Positions 18,642 to 30,922 are shown, counted from the stretch's first letter. The stretch is DNA of 64,000 nt from Bacteroidia bacterium (GCA_020051175.1 JAGVJJ010000044.1:62001-126000); one strand, 5' to 3'. Numbers and translations: made by a program. Notes: generated from the sequence alone by a model not told the origin.

Positions 18642-20915
18642 CTACTTTCTTGATTGAGCATCCACCACGGCAATGGTAATCATGTTTACAATTTCCCGCA
18701 CGGAGCTGCCCAGTTGCAAGATATGCACCGGTTTTTTCATCCCGATAAGGATAGGGCCAATGGCTTCAGCGCCACCCAGTTCCTGCATTAATTTATAGGC
18801 TATATTTCCTGAAGCCAGGTTCGGGAAAATAAGCGTATTTACCTTTTTATCAACAAGTTCCGAAAAAGGAAACTGCTCTTTCAGCATTTCACGGTTCAAG
18901 GCGAAATTGGCCTGCATTTCACCATCTACAATCATTCCCGGGTAATTTTTATGCAGTATTTCTACTGCATCGCGCATTTTGTTTGGTACTTCACCATCGG
19001 ATGAACCGAAATTGGAATAGGACAACAACGCAATACGTGGTGTAATGTTAAACTCCTTTACGCTTTGCGCAGTAAGTACTGTAATGTCAACCAAATCCTG
19101 TACTGTAGGGTTTACGTTCATGGTTGTATCGGCAAAAAAGAACGGTCCGCGTTTGGTATTCAGAATGTACATACCAGCCACCCTGCTCGTATCTTCATGA
19201 ACTCCAATGATTTGAAGCGCAGCGCTGATAGGGTCGGAATATTTACGGGTAAGACCGGAAATCATGGCATCAGCCACTCCTGTTTCCACCATCATGGCAC
19301 CGAAATGATTACGCTCACGCATTATTTTTCGGGCTTCGTAGAGTGTGAAACCTCTGCGCTTACGCTTGTTGAAGAAAATATCGCCAAAGCGCATCCTTCT
19401 TTCGTCTTCTTCCGGGCTTCTCGGATCAATAATCGGTATATCGGCAAGGCCAAGGTTGTGTTCTTCAATCAGTTTACGAATTTTGTTTGCATCACCCAAT
19501 AGAATCGGTTTTGCAATGCCTTCATCTACAACTTGTTGTGCTGCTTTTAGAATTTTATAGTGATCCGCTTCAGCAAAAACCACACGTTTTGGGTTCTGTT
19601 TTGCTTTGCTGGCAAGACTACGTATAAGTTTATTGTCAAGCCCTAACCTGTTGATTAACTGTTGTTTATATGCCTCCCAATCGGTAATTTTATGTTGGGC
19701 CACCCCAGACTCAATTGCCGCTTTTGCAACAGCTGGTGCTACATTGTAAATGAGGCGTGAATCTATCGGTTTAGGGATGATGTATTCTGGTCCAAAGCTG
19801 ATATTTTTTGAATTATAAGCCAAATTTACAGCATCAGGAACGGGTTCTTTCGCAAGTTGAGCAATAGCATATACTGCCGCAAGTTTCATTGCTTCATTGA
19901 TTTGAGTAGCCCTTACATCCAGTGCTCCACGGAAAATGAACGGAAAACCAAGCACATTATTCACCTGGTTAGGATGGTCGCTACGGCCGGTAGCCATGAT
20001 AATGTCCTGTCTGGCAGCCATTGCTTCAGCATAAGGAATTTCCGGATCGGGATTCGCCAATGCAAAAACAATCGGGTTTTTAGCCATCGATTGCACCATT
20101 TGCTGGTTTACGACATTTCCTTTTGAAAGCCCTACAAACACATCGGCCCCTACCATTGCCTCGCTAAGGGTTTTCACGGTTTTGTTGCTGGTAACGAAAT
20201 ACTTTTTCTGCTCGTCCAGATCGTCTATGCGTTCTTCGCTTAGTACGCCTTTGCTGTCGAGCATAATGATGTTTTCTTTCTTTGCCCCAACAGCAATGTA
20301 AAGCTTGGCGCAGGATATAGCTGATGCACCAGCACCGTTAACAACAATTTTAATCTTGTCAATCTTTTTATCTGCTACTTCACAGGCATTCAACAATGCT
20401 GCAGCAGAAATGATTGCTGTGCCATGCTGATCGTCATGCATTAGGGGAATGTTCAGCTCCTGTTTTAGTCTGCGTTCAATTTCAAAACATTCAGGGGCTT
20501 TAATATCTTCCAGGTTAATCCCTCCAAAGGTAGGAGCTATGGCTTTTACCGTATTTACAAACAAATCAATGTCTGATGCATCTACCTCAATATCAAACAC
20601 ATCGATGTCAGCAAAAATTTTGAAAAGTAAACCTTTTCCTTCCATTACAGGTTTGGAAGCCAAAGCTCCGATATTCCCCAGGCCAAGTACGGCTGTACCG
20701 TTGGATATTACAGCTACCAGATTTCCTTTGGCAGTATAACGGTAAGCATCCTCTGGGTTTTTTTCGATTTCCAGGCAAGGTTCAGCAACTCCAGGTGAAT
20801 ACGCCAGCGTTAAATCGCGCTGCGAACTGTGCGGTTTTGTAGGTACTACCTCAATCTTCCCCGGTCTTCCCTGCGAGTGGTAATCTAGTGCTTCCTGCTT
20901 TCTTAATTTCGACAT
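18642..20915 (-). CDS. maeB: NADP-dependent malic enzyme with C-terminal phosphotransacetylase-like domain
   Basis: 757 residues in two parts. Residues 1-425 are the malic enzyme: [12 protein letters not shown], the metal-binding DDQHGTAI, the NAD(P) motif [12 protein letters not shown] and [11 protein letters not shown]. Residues 430-757 resemble phosphate acetyltransferase ([42 protein letters not shown]). The enzyme decarboxylates malate to pyruvate with reduction of NADP. In MaeB proteins the C-terminal domain is regulatory, with acetyl-CoA as the known effector, rather than an active transacetylase. It is the first gene of the maeB-ruvA-sprA strand. Confidence 0.95.
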   Translation of the reverse strand: MSKLRKQEALDYHSQGRPGKIEVVPTKPHSSQRDLTLAYSPGVAEPCLEIEKNPEDAYRYTAKGNLVAVISNGTAVLGLGNIGALASKPVMEGKGLLFKIFADIDVFDIEVDASDIDLFVNTVKAIAPTFGGINLEDIKAPECFEIERRLKQELNIPLMHDDQHGTAIISAAALLNACEVADKKIDKIKIVVNGAGASAISCAKLYIAVGAKKENIIMLDSKGVLSEERIDDLDEQKKYFVTSNKTVKTLSEAMVGADVFVGLSKGNVVNQQMVQSMAKNPIVFALANPDPEIPYAEAMAARQDIIMATGRSDHPNQVNNVLGFPFIFRGALDVRATQINEAMKLAAVYAIAQLAKEPVPDAVNLAYNSKNISFGPEYIIPKPIDSRLIYNVAPAVAKAAIESGVAQHKITDWEAYKQQLINRLGLDNKLIRSLASKAKQNPKRVVFAEADHYKILKAAQQVVDEGIAKPILLGDANKIRKLIEEHNLGLADIPIIDPRSPEEDERRMRFGDIFFNKRKRRGFTLYEARKIMRERNHFGAMMVETGVADAMISGLTRKYSDPISAALQIIGVHEDTSRVAGMYILNTKRGPFFFADTTMNVNPTVQDLVDITVLTAQSVKEFNITPRIALLSYSNFGSSDGEVPNKMRDAVEILHKNYPGMIVDGEMQANFALNREMLKEQFPFSELVDKKVNTLIFPNLASGNIAYKLMQELGGAEAIGPILIGMKKPVHILQLGSSVREIVNMITIAVVDAQSRK

Positions 20916-20940
20916 GTTTTCCTTAAAAATTTGTGGATTG

Positions 20941-20948
20941 CGAATATA
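20941..20948 (-). promoter_or_regulatory. Possible -7 element for maeB
   Basis: Reads TATATTCG on the minus strand (consensus TAnnTTTG with C for T), 26 bases before the ATG. No -33 match. Confidence 0.3.
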
Positions 20949-21162
20949 ACAAAATACCTCCTATGAATAACGAATTTTAACGAATAACAAATATGCTAAA
21001 AATATAAATTTCGGTAATATGCTAAAACCCAAATAAGGAAACATTGAATTATACATTACACCCGTTGGAATTGCTGGCGAACAGTTATTTCCTTAAGAGA
21101 TGTGGCAGGTTACCATTCAGATAGCATACTGACTTTCTGTATACGCGTTTTTCATTACAAAG

Positions 21163-24006
<2,844 letters not shown>

Positions 24007-24037
24007 AGCAATTGATATTGGATTGATCCCACTGTAA

Positions 24038-24045
24038 CAAAGATA
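24038..24045 (-). promoter_or_regulatory. Candidate -7 element for the collagen-like protein gene
   Basis: Reads TATCTTTG on the minus strand, 32 bases upstream of the ATG at 24006, an exact TAnnTTTG match. No clear -33 element. Confidence 0.4.
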
Positions 24046-24190
24046 TGAATCTAACGGAATAATTCACGGTTTTTTTGAACTGTTTTGATTTGGCAGATTG
24101 TGTGATACGCTTTAACCATACATAGAGGGAAGGCCTTGATTTACGTGTTTTCTTATTTGCGTGCTTTCGTTTTTTTTATCTTAGCATATT

Positions 24191-24877
24191 ATGAAACCTA
24201 AATTGATAGTATTTACTGGTGCCGGAATAAGCGCTGAAAGCGGCATAAAAACCTTCCGCGACAGTGATGGTTTGTGGGAAGAATATGATATTAACGATGT
24301 TGCAACGCCTGAGGCCTGGGAAAGGAACAGGGAGCTGGTGCTGGATTTTTACAATAAGAGGCGCAGGCAAGTGCTGGCCGCATCGCCCAATAAAGGGCAC
24401 TATGCGCTGGTAGAGCTGGAGAAGAAGTTTGATGTTCATATCATTACCCAAAACATTGATGATTTGCACGAAAGAGCAGGTTCAAAAAAGATACTTCACC
24501 TGCATGGTGAAATTATAAAAAGCCGCAGTACGGCTGATCCAAGACTTGTTTATCCTATTATGGGCACGGAACTTTCTGTTGGTGACACCTGCGAGAAAGG
24601 CTCCCAGCTTCGGCCTCACATAGTCTGGTTTGGTGAAATGGTACCTGAAATGGAGAATGCATACCGCATTGCTCAGGATGCAGAAATTTTTATGGTTGTT
24701 GGTACTTCCATGGCCGTATACCCTGCTGCCGGACTTATAGGTTTTGTTCCACCAGGAATTCCTAAATATCTTATTGATCCTGGAGATGTAAGGGTAAATG
24801 GTGTAAATAATCTTACTGTTATTAAAGAAAAAGCAGGGGTGGGACTGCCTGTGTTGGTGGAGAAATTGCTTGGATAA
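24191..24877 (+). CDS. NAD-dependent protein deacylase, class III sirtuin
   Basis: 228 residues. Landmarks: GAGISAESGIKTFR (NAD binding), TQNIDDLHERAG, the catalytic histidine H105 in LHLHGE, RPHIVWFGEMVP and VGTSMAVYPAA. Y54 and R57 (FYNKR) form the pair that in SIRT5 and CobB recognises succinyl and malonyl lysine, so desuccinylase activity is the likely specificity. Only one cysteine (GDTCEKG) remains where zinc-binding sirtuins have four, so the zinc site is lost. It is a single-gene unit convergent with the carbonic anhydrase homologue, with a hairpin repeat between them. Confidence 0.92.
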   Translation: MKPKLIVFTGAGISAESGIKTFRDSDGLWEEYDINDVATPEAWERNRELVLDFYNKRRRQVLAASPNKGHYALVELEKKFDVHIITQNIDDLHERAGSKKILHLHGEIIKSRSTADPRLVYPIMGTELSVGDTCEKGSQLRPHIVWFGEMVPEMENAYRIAQDAEIFMVVGTSMAVYPAAGLIGFVPPGIPKYLIDPGDVRVNGVNNLTVIKEKAGVGLPVLVEKLLG

Positions 24878-24903
24878 AATTCTTTCTGAACTTGGATGCC
24901 AGG

Positions 24904-24938
24904 ATAGTGGGCACGAGCGGGATGCTCGCACCCACTAT
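24904..24938. repeat. CACGAG-type hairpin between convergent genes, copy 1
   Basis: An imperfect inverted repeat: ATAGTGGG and CGAGC arms with a two-base mismatch, around the loop GGGAT. The core CACGAGyGGGAyrCTCG recurs at 53731-53755. It lies between the convergent 3' ends of the sirtuin and carbonic anhydrase genes and could act as a bidirectional transcription end. Confidence 0.6.
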
Positions 24939-24947
24939 AATGTTTTG

Positions 24948-25469
24948 CTATTTATCTTCCTTAAACCACCCGCTATACATGATGTAATTATTTGCAATCC
25001 TGTTAATTTCACCACTGATAAGTTCCGGATTAATATCCTTCACTTTTTTTGCCGGTACACCTGCATAAATTACTCCTGATTCAACTTTTGTATTTTCAAG
25101 CACTACTGCTCCTGCAGCAATGATAGTATTGCTGCCAATCACGCAATTGTCCATGACAATTGCACCCATACCAATCAAAACATTGTCGTGTATGGTGCAT
25201 CCGTGCACCAGTGCATTGTGGCCGATGGATACATTGTTTCCAATGAATACCTTTGTCTTTTCATAGGTGCAATGTATCACAGCACCATCCTGAACATTTA
25301 CTTTGTTGCCCATGCGAATGGAGTTTACGTCACCGCGTACTACCGCATTGAACCATACACTGCATTGATCGCCCATAATTACATCGCCTACAATGGTTGA
25401 GTTTTCGGCTAAATAACAATCATTGCCAAACTGGGGGGATATTCCTTTTACGGGTTTTATTAGTGCCAT
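24948..25469 (-). CDS. Gamma carbonic anhydrase family protein
   Basis: 173 residues of left-handed beta-helix hexapeptide repeats (for example NSTIVGDVIMG and NTIIAAGAVV). The three zinc-ligand histidines of the gamma class are in place: one in AVIHCTYEK and two in IGHNALVHGC. That order matches Cam and the YrdA/CaiE/PaaY group. Length and C-terminal helix (INRIANNYIMYSGWF) fit YrdA-like proteins, many of which have weak or unproven carbonic anhydrase activity. It stands alone on the minus strand, upstream of an HMA protein gene with a repeat element between them. Confidence 0.9.
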   Translation of the reverse strand: MALIKPVKGISPQFGNDCYLAENSTIVGDVIMGDQCSVWFNAVVRGDVNSIRMGNKVNVQDGAVIHCTYEKTKVFIGNNVSIGHNALVHGCTIHDNVLIGMGAIVMDNCVIGSNTIIAAGAVVLENTKVESGVIYAGVPAKKVKDINPELISGEINRIANNYIMYSGWFKEDK

Positions 25470-25598
25470 AGCTTAGTTCATTAGTTCATTAGTTCGTTGG
25501 TTCATTGGTTTATGCTATTAATTGATTCATTAATCAATAGCTAGCTAGAAGGAACACCAATGAACCAGTGAACCAATGAACCATTTAACCATTTAACA
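25470..25598. repeat. Intergenic inverted repeat of the GGTTCATTGG type
   Basis: Fills the gap between the carbonic anhydrase start and the HMA protein stop. Short direct repeats TTAGTTCA / TTGGTTCA (25473-25510) face their complements (25561-25590), including a perfect 12-base pair of arms GGTTCATTGGTT (25499-25510) and AACCAATGAACC (25571-25582). The centre holds a second hairpin, ATTGATT-CATT-AATCAAT (25521-25538). Confidence 0.75.
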
Positions 25599-25967
25599 TC
25601 AATGCGTTACATCCTTTTTACAGCAGGCATGCAGTTTTTCATATGCTTTAGGGTCGGCAGGTACATCGTCTGCATCATAGCCAGCCATTGAAATCGCCTG
25701 ACGGATTTTTTCCGGTGTTGTTTTATTTGGATTGTAAATAACAGTCACCACTTTTGAAGGCACGTCAAGTTCCGATTTTTTTACGCCTTTGGCAAAAGCA
25801 AGCTCGCGTTCGATTGTTGTTTTGCACATGCCGCAAACCGCGGAGGTCTTTACTTTCAGCTCTACCGTGTTTTTGTTTTGTGCTTTTGCGAGTATGGAAA
25901 TCAGCAAAAATGCAATAAGAGTTGTTGCTTTGATGCTTTGCTTTGCTGAATGAACAATTTTTTTCAT
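25599..25967 (-). CDS. Secreted heavy-metal-associated (HMA) domain protein
   Basis: 122 residues: a signal peptide or membrane anchor (about 12-29), then one HMA domain with the metal-binding pair in SAVCGMCKTTIE and the usual KVVTVIYNP strand, then a C-terminal HACCKKDVTH tail that adds two cysteines and a histidine as possible ligands. It probably binds Cu(I) or another soft metal in the periplasm. The TonB receptor and a Cys-rich protein lie upstream on the same strand, which supports one metal-handling locus. Confidence 0.88.
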   Translation of the reverse strand: MKKIVHSAKQSIKATTLIAFLLISILAKAQNKNTVELKVKTSAVCGMCKTTIERELAFAKGVKKSELDVPSKVVTVIYNPNKTTPEKIRQAISMAGYDADDVPADPKAYEKLHACCKKDVTH

Positions 25968-26032
25968 AGTTCCTGTGTTTTTAGATTTAAGTCAAAAGAT
26001 TCCTCCACTCCGGTCGGAATGACTGTATAAAA

Positions 26033-28255
26033 TTATTTAATCTCCATTCTAAGTCCGGCATAAATAATCCGGCCTTCAATGGGTGCATATATCATGGATG
26101 CATCAAAATTACTGCCAAAAGGTTTATCTGGCGCAATAACCGGATTTTTTTGTGTATAATTTAAGATATTCTCGCATCCCAGGTATAGGTCAAATTTCCT
26201 GAATTTTTTGGTGATTTGGGCATTCAGCAAAAAATATTCTTTTGATTTTTCAGGCAGCTGGTATTCGGCCGGGCTCATAGACGTATTAGGAATACGGCTT
26301 TGCCCAAACCAGTTTGTGGTGAAATCGAATTTCCAGATGTCCATGTATGTGGCATAGGCAGCATTAAACATGACCCTGTGCTTTGGAACATAAGGCCGGT
26401 CGAGCAACTGCTGGCTATAGGTGGTTCTCACATCGTACCATTTGTAGGCAAGTTTTACATCCAGCATTTTCAAAGGGCTGAATCCAAAATCAAGCTGAAG
26501 GCTGTTGGAATAAGACTTTCCCTTAAGGTTGTAAAACCTTACCTGGTTCACATCGTTGTCCAGGTCAATCACTACCTGGTTCTCAAAGTCCGTCCTGAAA
26601 AAATCGAGGTTTAAGAATGCTTCGTTATCAAACAGTCTCATTTTTTGATTGATGCTTATACCATAATTCCATGCAATTTCAGGGTTCAGTTTTTCAGTCA
26701 CAATAACCTTTCTTGAGCTGGCAAACACCGGTTGGTTTTCTACAAATACATTAGCGGTGCGGAACCCCCTGCCGGCTGAGATACGTAGTGTAGTTGATTT
26801 TGTAGCGTTGTAACGCATGTGCAAACGGGGGGTATACTGTATTCCAAATATGTTATGATAATCCGCTCTGAATCCTGCAACAACAGAAAAGTTTTCTGCA
26901 TGCGTATAGGTATATTCTGCAAATATTCCCGGAACGCTTTCTGTACGGGCGAAAGCAGAATCGCTATATTTTTCTGAAAAGTTATCTAACAGGTAACTTG
27001 CACCAACTTTGTATTTATGATTGGTTGTATTTATTATGTTTGCATAAATAATATTTGCATAAAAGTTCTTTTGCTCACCTGCGTATTTTTTCAATCCAAA
27101 ATACATATCCCTTTGCTGCCATTTCCCTGATGTTTGTATGCCAATACTTTTGTAGGGGCGCGAAGGGAACAGGAAGCCGGTTTTGGAAAAGTATTCCAGT
27201 GCTTTGGTATTAATGCCAATACCATAAGCATTGGTGGTGCCAAAATCGTTTTTGTAATTGAAGTTTGTTTGTCCCGCCTGACGCGTTTCCATCAATGCTT
27301 TTATTCCGAACTGTGCTTCAAAATTTTTCTGGTTATGATAGTTCCACCGGTTAAAAACGTTGTATTGCCTTGAAAGCGGCATATCAAGGAAAGAGTCTTT
27401 ATTCATGTCGTTCTTCAGGCTCACATCACTGGCATGCAGGAACAGCAGCGTACCCCACTTTTCATTTATTTTCGGTGCAATGTGTACATTGGCTTCAGCA
27501 CGGCCTTTGTGGTTACCGTACAGGTTAATAAACAAAGGTGCTTCCTGTTCCTTCGGTTTCAAAAATTCAAGGTTGATTTGTCCCGAAATGCTCTCATAAC
27601 CGTTAACTACCGAACCAGTGCCTTTGGTAACCATAATATTTTCTATCCATGTACCAGGGATGTAGTTTAGTCCATATGCAGCTGAAAGCCCCCGAAGCAT
27701 GGGCATGTTTTCTGACAGAATCTGTGTGTAAATACCATCAAGGCCCAGCATCTGGATTTTGCGGGCTCCTGAAACAGCATCTGTAAATGCCACATCTACC
27801 GAAGCATTGGTGCTGAAGCTTTCAGAAAGGTTGCAGCAGGCGGCTTTCAGCAGTTCTTTGCTGCTGATGATTTCCGTATTTACAGGGTTGAAAGTGGAAT
27901 ACCTTGTTGTGCTTTGTTTGCTTTCTACATTTACTTCCTGGAGGGAGATGGTGCTTTTAAGCAACACTTCAATACTACCTGCAGGGACGGCATTTATCTT
28001 AATTGTGTCGCTGGTGTAGCCAATCATACTTATCACAAGCTTTGCTGGTAACACTTGAGGTTGGGGAATATGAAATATACCAACGGAGTCTGTAATAGTT
28101 CCGGTAGTTGTTCCAAGCCAGTATACATTGGCACCGGGAAGTTGTTCTTTTGTTTGTTTGGTTGTGGTTCCGAGCACTCTCCCGGAAAAGTGCTGGGCTT
28201 GAATGCTGCCTGTAATACCGAGCAGCAATAGTATATAAAAGAGTATGCGGATCAT
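26033..28255 (-). CDS. TonB-dependent outer-membrane receptor, probably for a metal
   Basis: 740 residues from ATG 28255, where the signal peptide MIRILFYILLLLGITGSIQA starts. An in-frame ATG 57 bases further out adds only atypical residues. Order: signal, carboxypeptidase-like regulatory domain (about 22-100, SGRVLGTTT..LPGANVYW), plug (about 105-230, with IQMLGLDGIYTQILSENMP and VTKGTGSVVNGYESISGQIN) and a beta-barrel that ends in a typical aromatic-basic strand (IIYAGLRMEIK). A Cys-Cys pair at the plug start (KAACCNLSESF) is shared with receptors found beside HMA proteins. The substrate is inferred to be copper or a similar metal from the neighbours only. Confidence 0.9.
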   Translation of the reverse strand: MIRILFYILLLLGITGSIQAQHFSGRVLGTTTKQTKEQLPGANVYWLGTTTGTITDSVGIFHIPQPQVLPAKLVISMIGYTSDTIKINAVPAGSIEVLLKSTISLQEVNVESKQSTTRYSTFNPVNTEIISSKELLKAACCNLSESFSTNASVDVAFTDAVSGARKIQMLGLDGIYTQILSENMPMLRGLSAAYGLNYIPGTWIENIMVTKGTGSVVNGYESISGQINLEFLKPKEQEAPLFINLYGNHKGRAEANVHIAPKINEKWGTLLFLHASDVSLKNDMNKDSFLDMPLSRQYNVFNRWNYHNQKNFEAQFGIKALMETRQAGQTNFNYKNDFGTTNAYGIGINTKALEYFSKTGFLFPSRPYKSIGIQTSGKWQQRDMYFGLKKYAGEQKNFYANIIYANIINTTNHKYKVGASYLLDNFSEKYSDSAFARTESVPGIFAEYTYTHAENFSVVAGFRADYHNIFGIQYTPRLHMRYNATKSTTLRISAGRGFRTANVFVENQPVFASSRKVIVTEKLNPEIAWNYGISINQKMRLFDNEAFLNLDFFRTDFENQVVIDLDNDVNQVRFYNLKGKSYSNSLQLDFGFSPLKMLDVKLAYKWYDVRTTYSQQLLDRPYVPKHRVMFNAAYATYMDIWKFDFTTNWFGQSRIPNTSMSPAEYQLPEKSKEYFLLNAQITKKFRKFDLYLGCENILNYTQKNPVIAPDKPFGSNFDASMIYAPIEGRIIYAGLRMEIK

Positions 28256-28340
28256 AATTTGAATGTTTTTAATGAAAAACTCTAAGGAGTGAATTACCCA
28301 AGGAATTTGCAAAGCATAAGAGTGCTCTGCTTCATTAAAA

Positions 28341-28793
28341 TCAAATGATGAACACGGAAATAAATGACAATAACTGCTTGCCGTGAAGGGGAGGTGGAAG
28401 GTCGGCAGAGCAAAAGATAAGTTTGCCTTTTTCTGTATGTTCTATAACGGATGTGTTGGTGCTTGAACAAACGGGTAGCGTAAAATCAATTGCACCAGGA
28501 AGTGTATGTTTTTCAGAAGGACTATAATCATTCAAATGGAAAAACGTAGAGCTTAAATTGCAGCAATGGGTTTCATTTAAATGGAATGCTTTCGAGCCTT
28601 TACTGCAGCAATAATCATTATTCTCTGAAGGTTGCCTGTTGTTGCTCTTTTCGCAGCAGTCCTTTATATTGCCAAGTGAAACTTGTGCAATGCCGCTTTT
28701 AAGGCAAACCATTCTATTGATGGTAATACCAAGACTAAACACCAGTACAATTACCGATAAAAAAAGCGCTGATATTTTTTGAGTAACTTTCAT
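28341..28793 (-). CDS. HYC_CC_PP-type cysteine-rich membrane-anchored protein
   Basis: 150 residues from ATG 28793. One N-terminal membrane segment or signal (ISALFLSVIVLVFSLGITI) precedes a Cys-rich exported part: VCLKSG, KDCCEK, DYCCSKG, HCCNL, then DLPPPLHGKQLL near the end. The order of single Cys, Cys-Cys pairs and Pro-Pro matches the small Bacteroidota family named HYC_CC_PP, whose function is not known. It is the first gene of a metal-like set with the TonB receptor and HMA protein. Soft-metal binding is plausible but not shown. A -7 promoter element ends only 7 bases before the ATG. Confidence 0.72.
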   Translation of the reverse strand: MKVTQKISALFLSVIVLVFSLGITINRMVCLKSGIAQVSLGNIKDCCEKSNNRQPSENNDYCCSKGSKAFHLNETHCCNLSSTFFHLNDYSPSEKHTLPGAIDFTLPVCSSTNTSVIEHTEKGKLIFCSADLPPPLHGKQLLSFISVFII

Positions 28794-28800
28794 ATCTAAA

Positions 28801-28808
28801 CAAAGATA
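28801..28808 (-). promoter_or_regulatory. Candidate -7 element for the HYC_CC_PP gene
   Basis: Reads TATCTTTG on the minus strand and ends 7 bases before the ATG at 28793. If used, transcription would begin at or almost at the start codon. Confidence 0.35.
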
Positions 28809-28900
28809 CAAAATATGGATTAAAATTGCTACTGCCTGACAATAGTGTGTGCGGATGTTTTGTCAATCTGAGAAATCGCCAACAATTTTCAAAAAACTCC

Positions 28901-30163
28901 CTATGTCTTTTTCTTTTGTACGACAAGAATGTTGGATTTGTTCGAATTTCCATAACCAATTCTAAAAGGCAGGGGTCTTATTTTTGAAGTGTCTGCATAA
29001 CTGTTTTTTAGATCTTCCTGGTAAAAGGCCTTAAACATGGGTATTGGGGCTTTGTATCCTCCATAAAATTGTGGTGTCCAGGTGTATGCTGAGGAGGTGT
29101 CAGTAAAATACTTCAATGGAATTCCTGAATCGTCTTCTACAAGAATAGTACTGTGCTTAAGAATAAGTGAACGTATGGTAGCGAAATTTTTTTCATGCAT
29201 GAGGTAAGATGCCGATTTAATAAAGGTTATAACCTCACCGTTATTATCCATAAAGCTGGAAAATTCCGGTTTTCGCGCCAGTGAAGCGTTGGATAAATCT
29301 ATTGAAAAATAATATACTTCTTTCTGAGGGCTCTTCGTGAGGGTTGTATTTTCTTTTTCATAAGTAATACGTATGCCACTCATGCTATTGTATTGGTTAG
29401 CAGAACTGTTCTCAATTCTTCCACTATCGTTGATGGCAACTGGTTCCATAGTTACAATGCGGTGTCCCGTGCGGACAAGAAAAACCATCATAATGGGTAA
29501 AGTGCCTTTCAGTTCCTGTATTTTAAAATCGACCTTCATGTCCTTTGTTTTGAAGAACGAGGCTGTTAAAATATCGTCCATTGCGGTGCGTAGTGCCAGA
29601 AAATAGTTTTCCCAGAAATCAGTAGGTATTTTTCTTATTTCAGGCACTTTCCCAACAGGTTCAAGCCCAATCATAATGCACTTTTCATTCTCAGGGAAAA
29701 GCGTATTTGCATATAGAAAGTCGGCTCCGCTGAATGGATAAAAAAGTGTGAGGGGTTTAATATCAACTGTCCCTTTCGGAGGTGAAAATGCCAGTTCCTG
29801 AAACGCCCATGCTTTCACTTTTTTCAATTGTCCTTCCTCCAGCCGCGTCCATACGGAATTTGACCATGCAGCGTATTGCCTCCAGTCGGGATTGCTTTCC
29901 AGTTTTAAAAAATCACTACCCTCTTCTCCTTTAAGGCCTGCTATAAAACGTGCATTGTCATTATAGGTCCGGACAAATTCTTTTCTTGGGGCCGCAATTT
30001 TCTCTGGTTCTTTTTTTACTATAGTATCTGGTTTTACTGTATCCTTTTTTACTTCCTGGTTTCTTTCTTGTGTTACAGGTGAAGAACAGCTATATGTAGC
30101 GCACAATACAGTTATAAAGCAGATAAGGAAAAGCGTCTTTTTGAAAAGAGAGATACCGGGCAT
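28901..30163 (-). CDS. Hypothetical lipoprotein
   Basis: 420 residues from ATG 30163. The N-terminus is a lipoprotein signal (TLFLICFITVLCATYSC, acylated Cys about 26) followed by a charged linker rich in Lys, Glu and Val (QEVKKDTVKP). I recognise no catalytic domain in the mature part. A longer in-frame start at 30190 is possible but would put nine polar residues before the signal. Upstream is nadD on the same strand with 183 bases between, so it may have its own promoter. Confidence 0.7.
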   Translation of the reverse strand: MPGISLFKKTLFLICFITVLCATYSCSSPVTQERNQEVKKDTVKPDTIVKKEPEKIAAPRKEFVRTYNDNARFIAGLKGEEGSDFLKLESNPDWRQYAAWSNSVWTRLEEGQLKKVKAWAFQELAFSPPKGTVDIKPLTLFYPFSGADFLYANTLFPENEKCIMIGLEPVGKVPEIRKIPTDFWENYFLALRTAMDDILTASFFKTKDMKVDFKIQELKGTLPIMMVFLVRTGHRIVTMEPVAINDSGRIENSSANQYNSMSGIRITYEKENTTLTKSPQKEVYYFSIDLSNASLARKPEFSSFMDNNGEVITFIKSASYLMHEKNFATIRSLILKHSTILVEDDSGIPLKYFTDTSSAYTWTPQFYGGYKAPIPMFKAFYQEDLKNSYADTSKIRPLPFRIGYGNSNKSNILVVQKKKT

Positions 30164-30346
30164 TAAATTGGGTTTTCTGATGCAGGACAAATTTAGAATT
30201 AATCTAATTCAATTAAAGGAATAATATATTGTGGGTTGGATTCGTGGGATTATCTGCACTTTTTTAGCACATAGTATTCAGCGTTTTAAAGAGTCCGGAG
30301 AAGTTTAATTTAGGAATGCTTTATGGAATTACTTCAATAAAGCAGG

Positions 30347-30922
30347 CTATTTTTCGTAAAAGTGCATTTCCTTTATGTAATTCCAGGCAGTTTCCGGTAC
30401 ATAATATCGTATATCTTTTTTATCGTGGATAGCCTGGCGGATGTCTGTAGAGGAAATCTGCATCAGCGGTGCATTTACAAGCTTTACATGAGGGTGATTA
30501 TCGAACTCGCTTGTTGTACTTTCCGGGCGCGGATATACGTAGAGCTGATGGTGCTTAAGAATTTCCTCGTAATTTTTCCATTTATGGAAGTTTTTCAGGT
30601 TGTCGGCTCCCATAATCAGTGCAAACTCATTGTCTGGATATTTTTCTTTCAGGTAGGCCAGAGTAACTACCGTGTACGAAGGTTGAGGCAACTTGAATTC
30701 AATATCACTTGCCTTTAATCGGTTATTATCTCCTATAGCCAGGTTTACAAGTTGTAAGCGGTGCTTTTCATCCAGCAGGCTGCTTTTTTTCTTTAAGGGA
30801 TTATGTGGAGAAACGACAAACCACACTTTGTCTATATCGGTATATTCCAGCATGTAGTTTGCTAGCACCATGTGCCCTACATGTATGGGATTAAATGAAC
30901 CGAAAAACAAACCTACTTTCAT
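30347..30922 (-). CDS. nadD: Nicotinate-nucleotide adenylyltransferase
   Basis: 191 residues, family length. NadD adenylates nicotinate mononucleotide to deamido-NAD in the shared step of NAD synthesis. The nucleotidyltransferase motif is GSFNPIHVGHM with both histidines, and the C-terminal ISSTDIRQ motif is intact. VVSPHNPLKKK and LIMGADNLKNFHKW are also characteristic. A perfect short palindrome lies just upstream of its ATG. Confidence 0.96.
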   Translation of the reverse strand: MKVGLFFGSFNPIHVGHMVLANYMLEYTDIDKVWFVVSPHNPLKKKSSLLDEKHRLQLVNLAIGDNNRLKASDIEFKLPQPSYTVVTLAYLKEKYPDNEFALIMGADNLKNFHKWKNYEEILKHHQLYVYPRPESTTSEFDNHPHVKLVNAPLMQISSTDIRQAIHDKKDIRYYVPETAWNYIKEMHFYEK

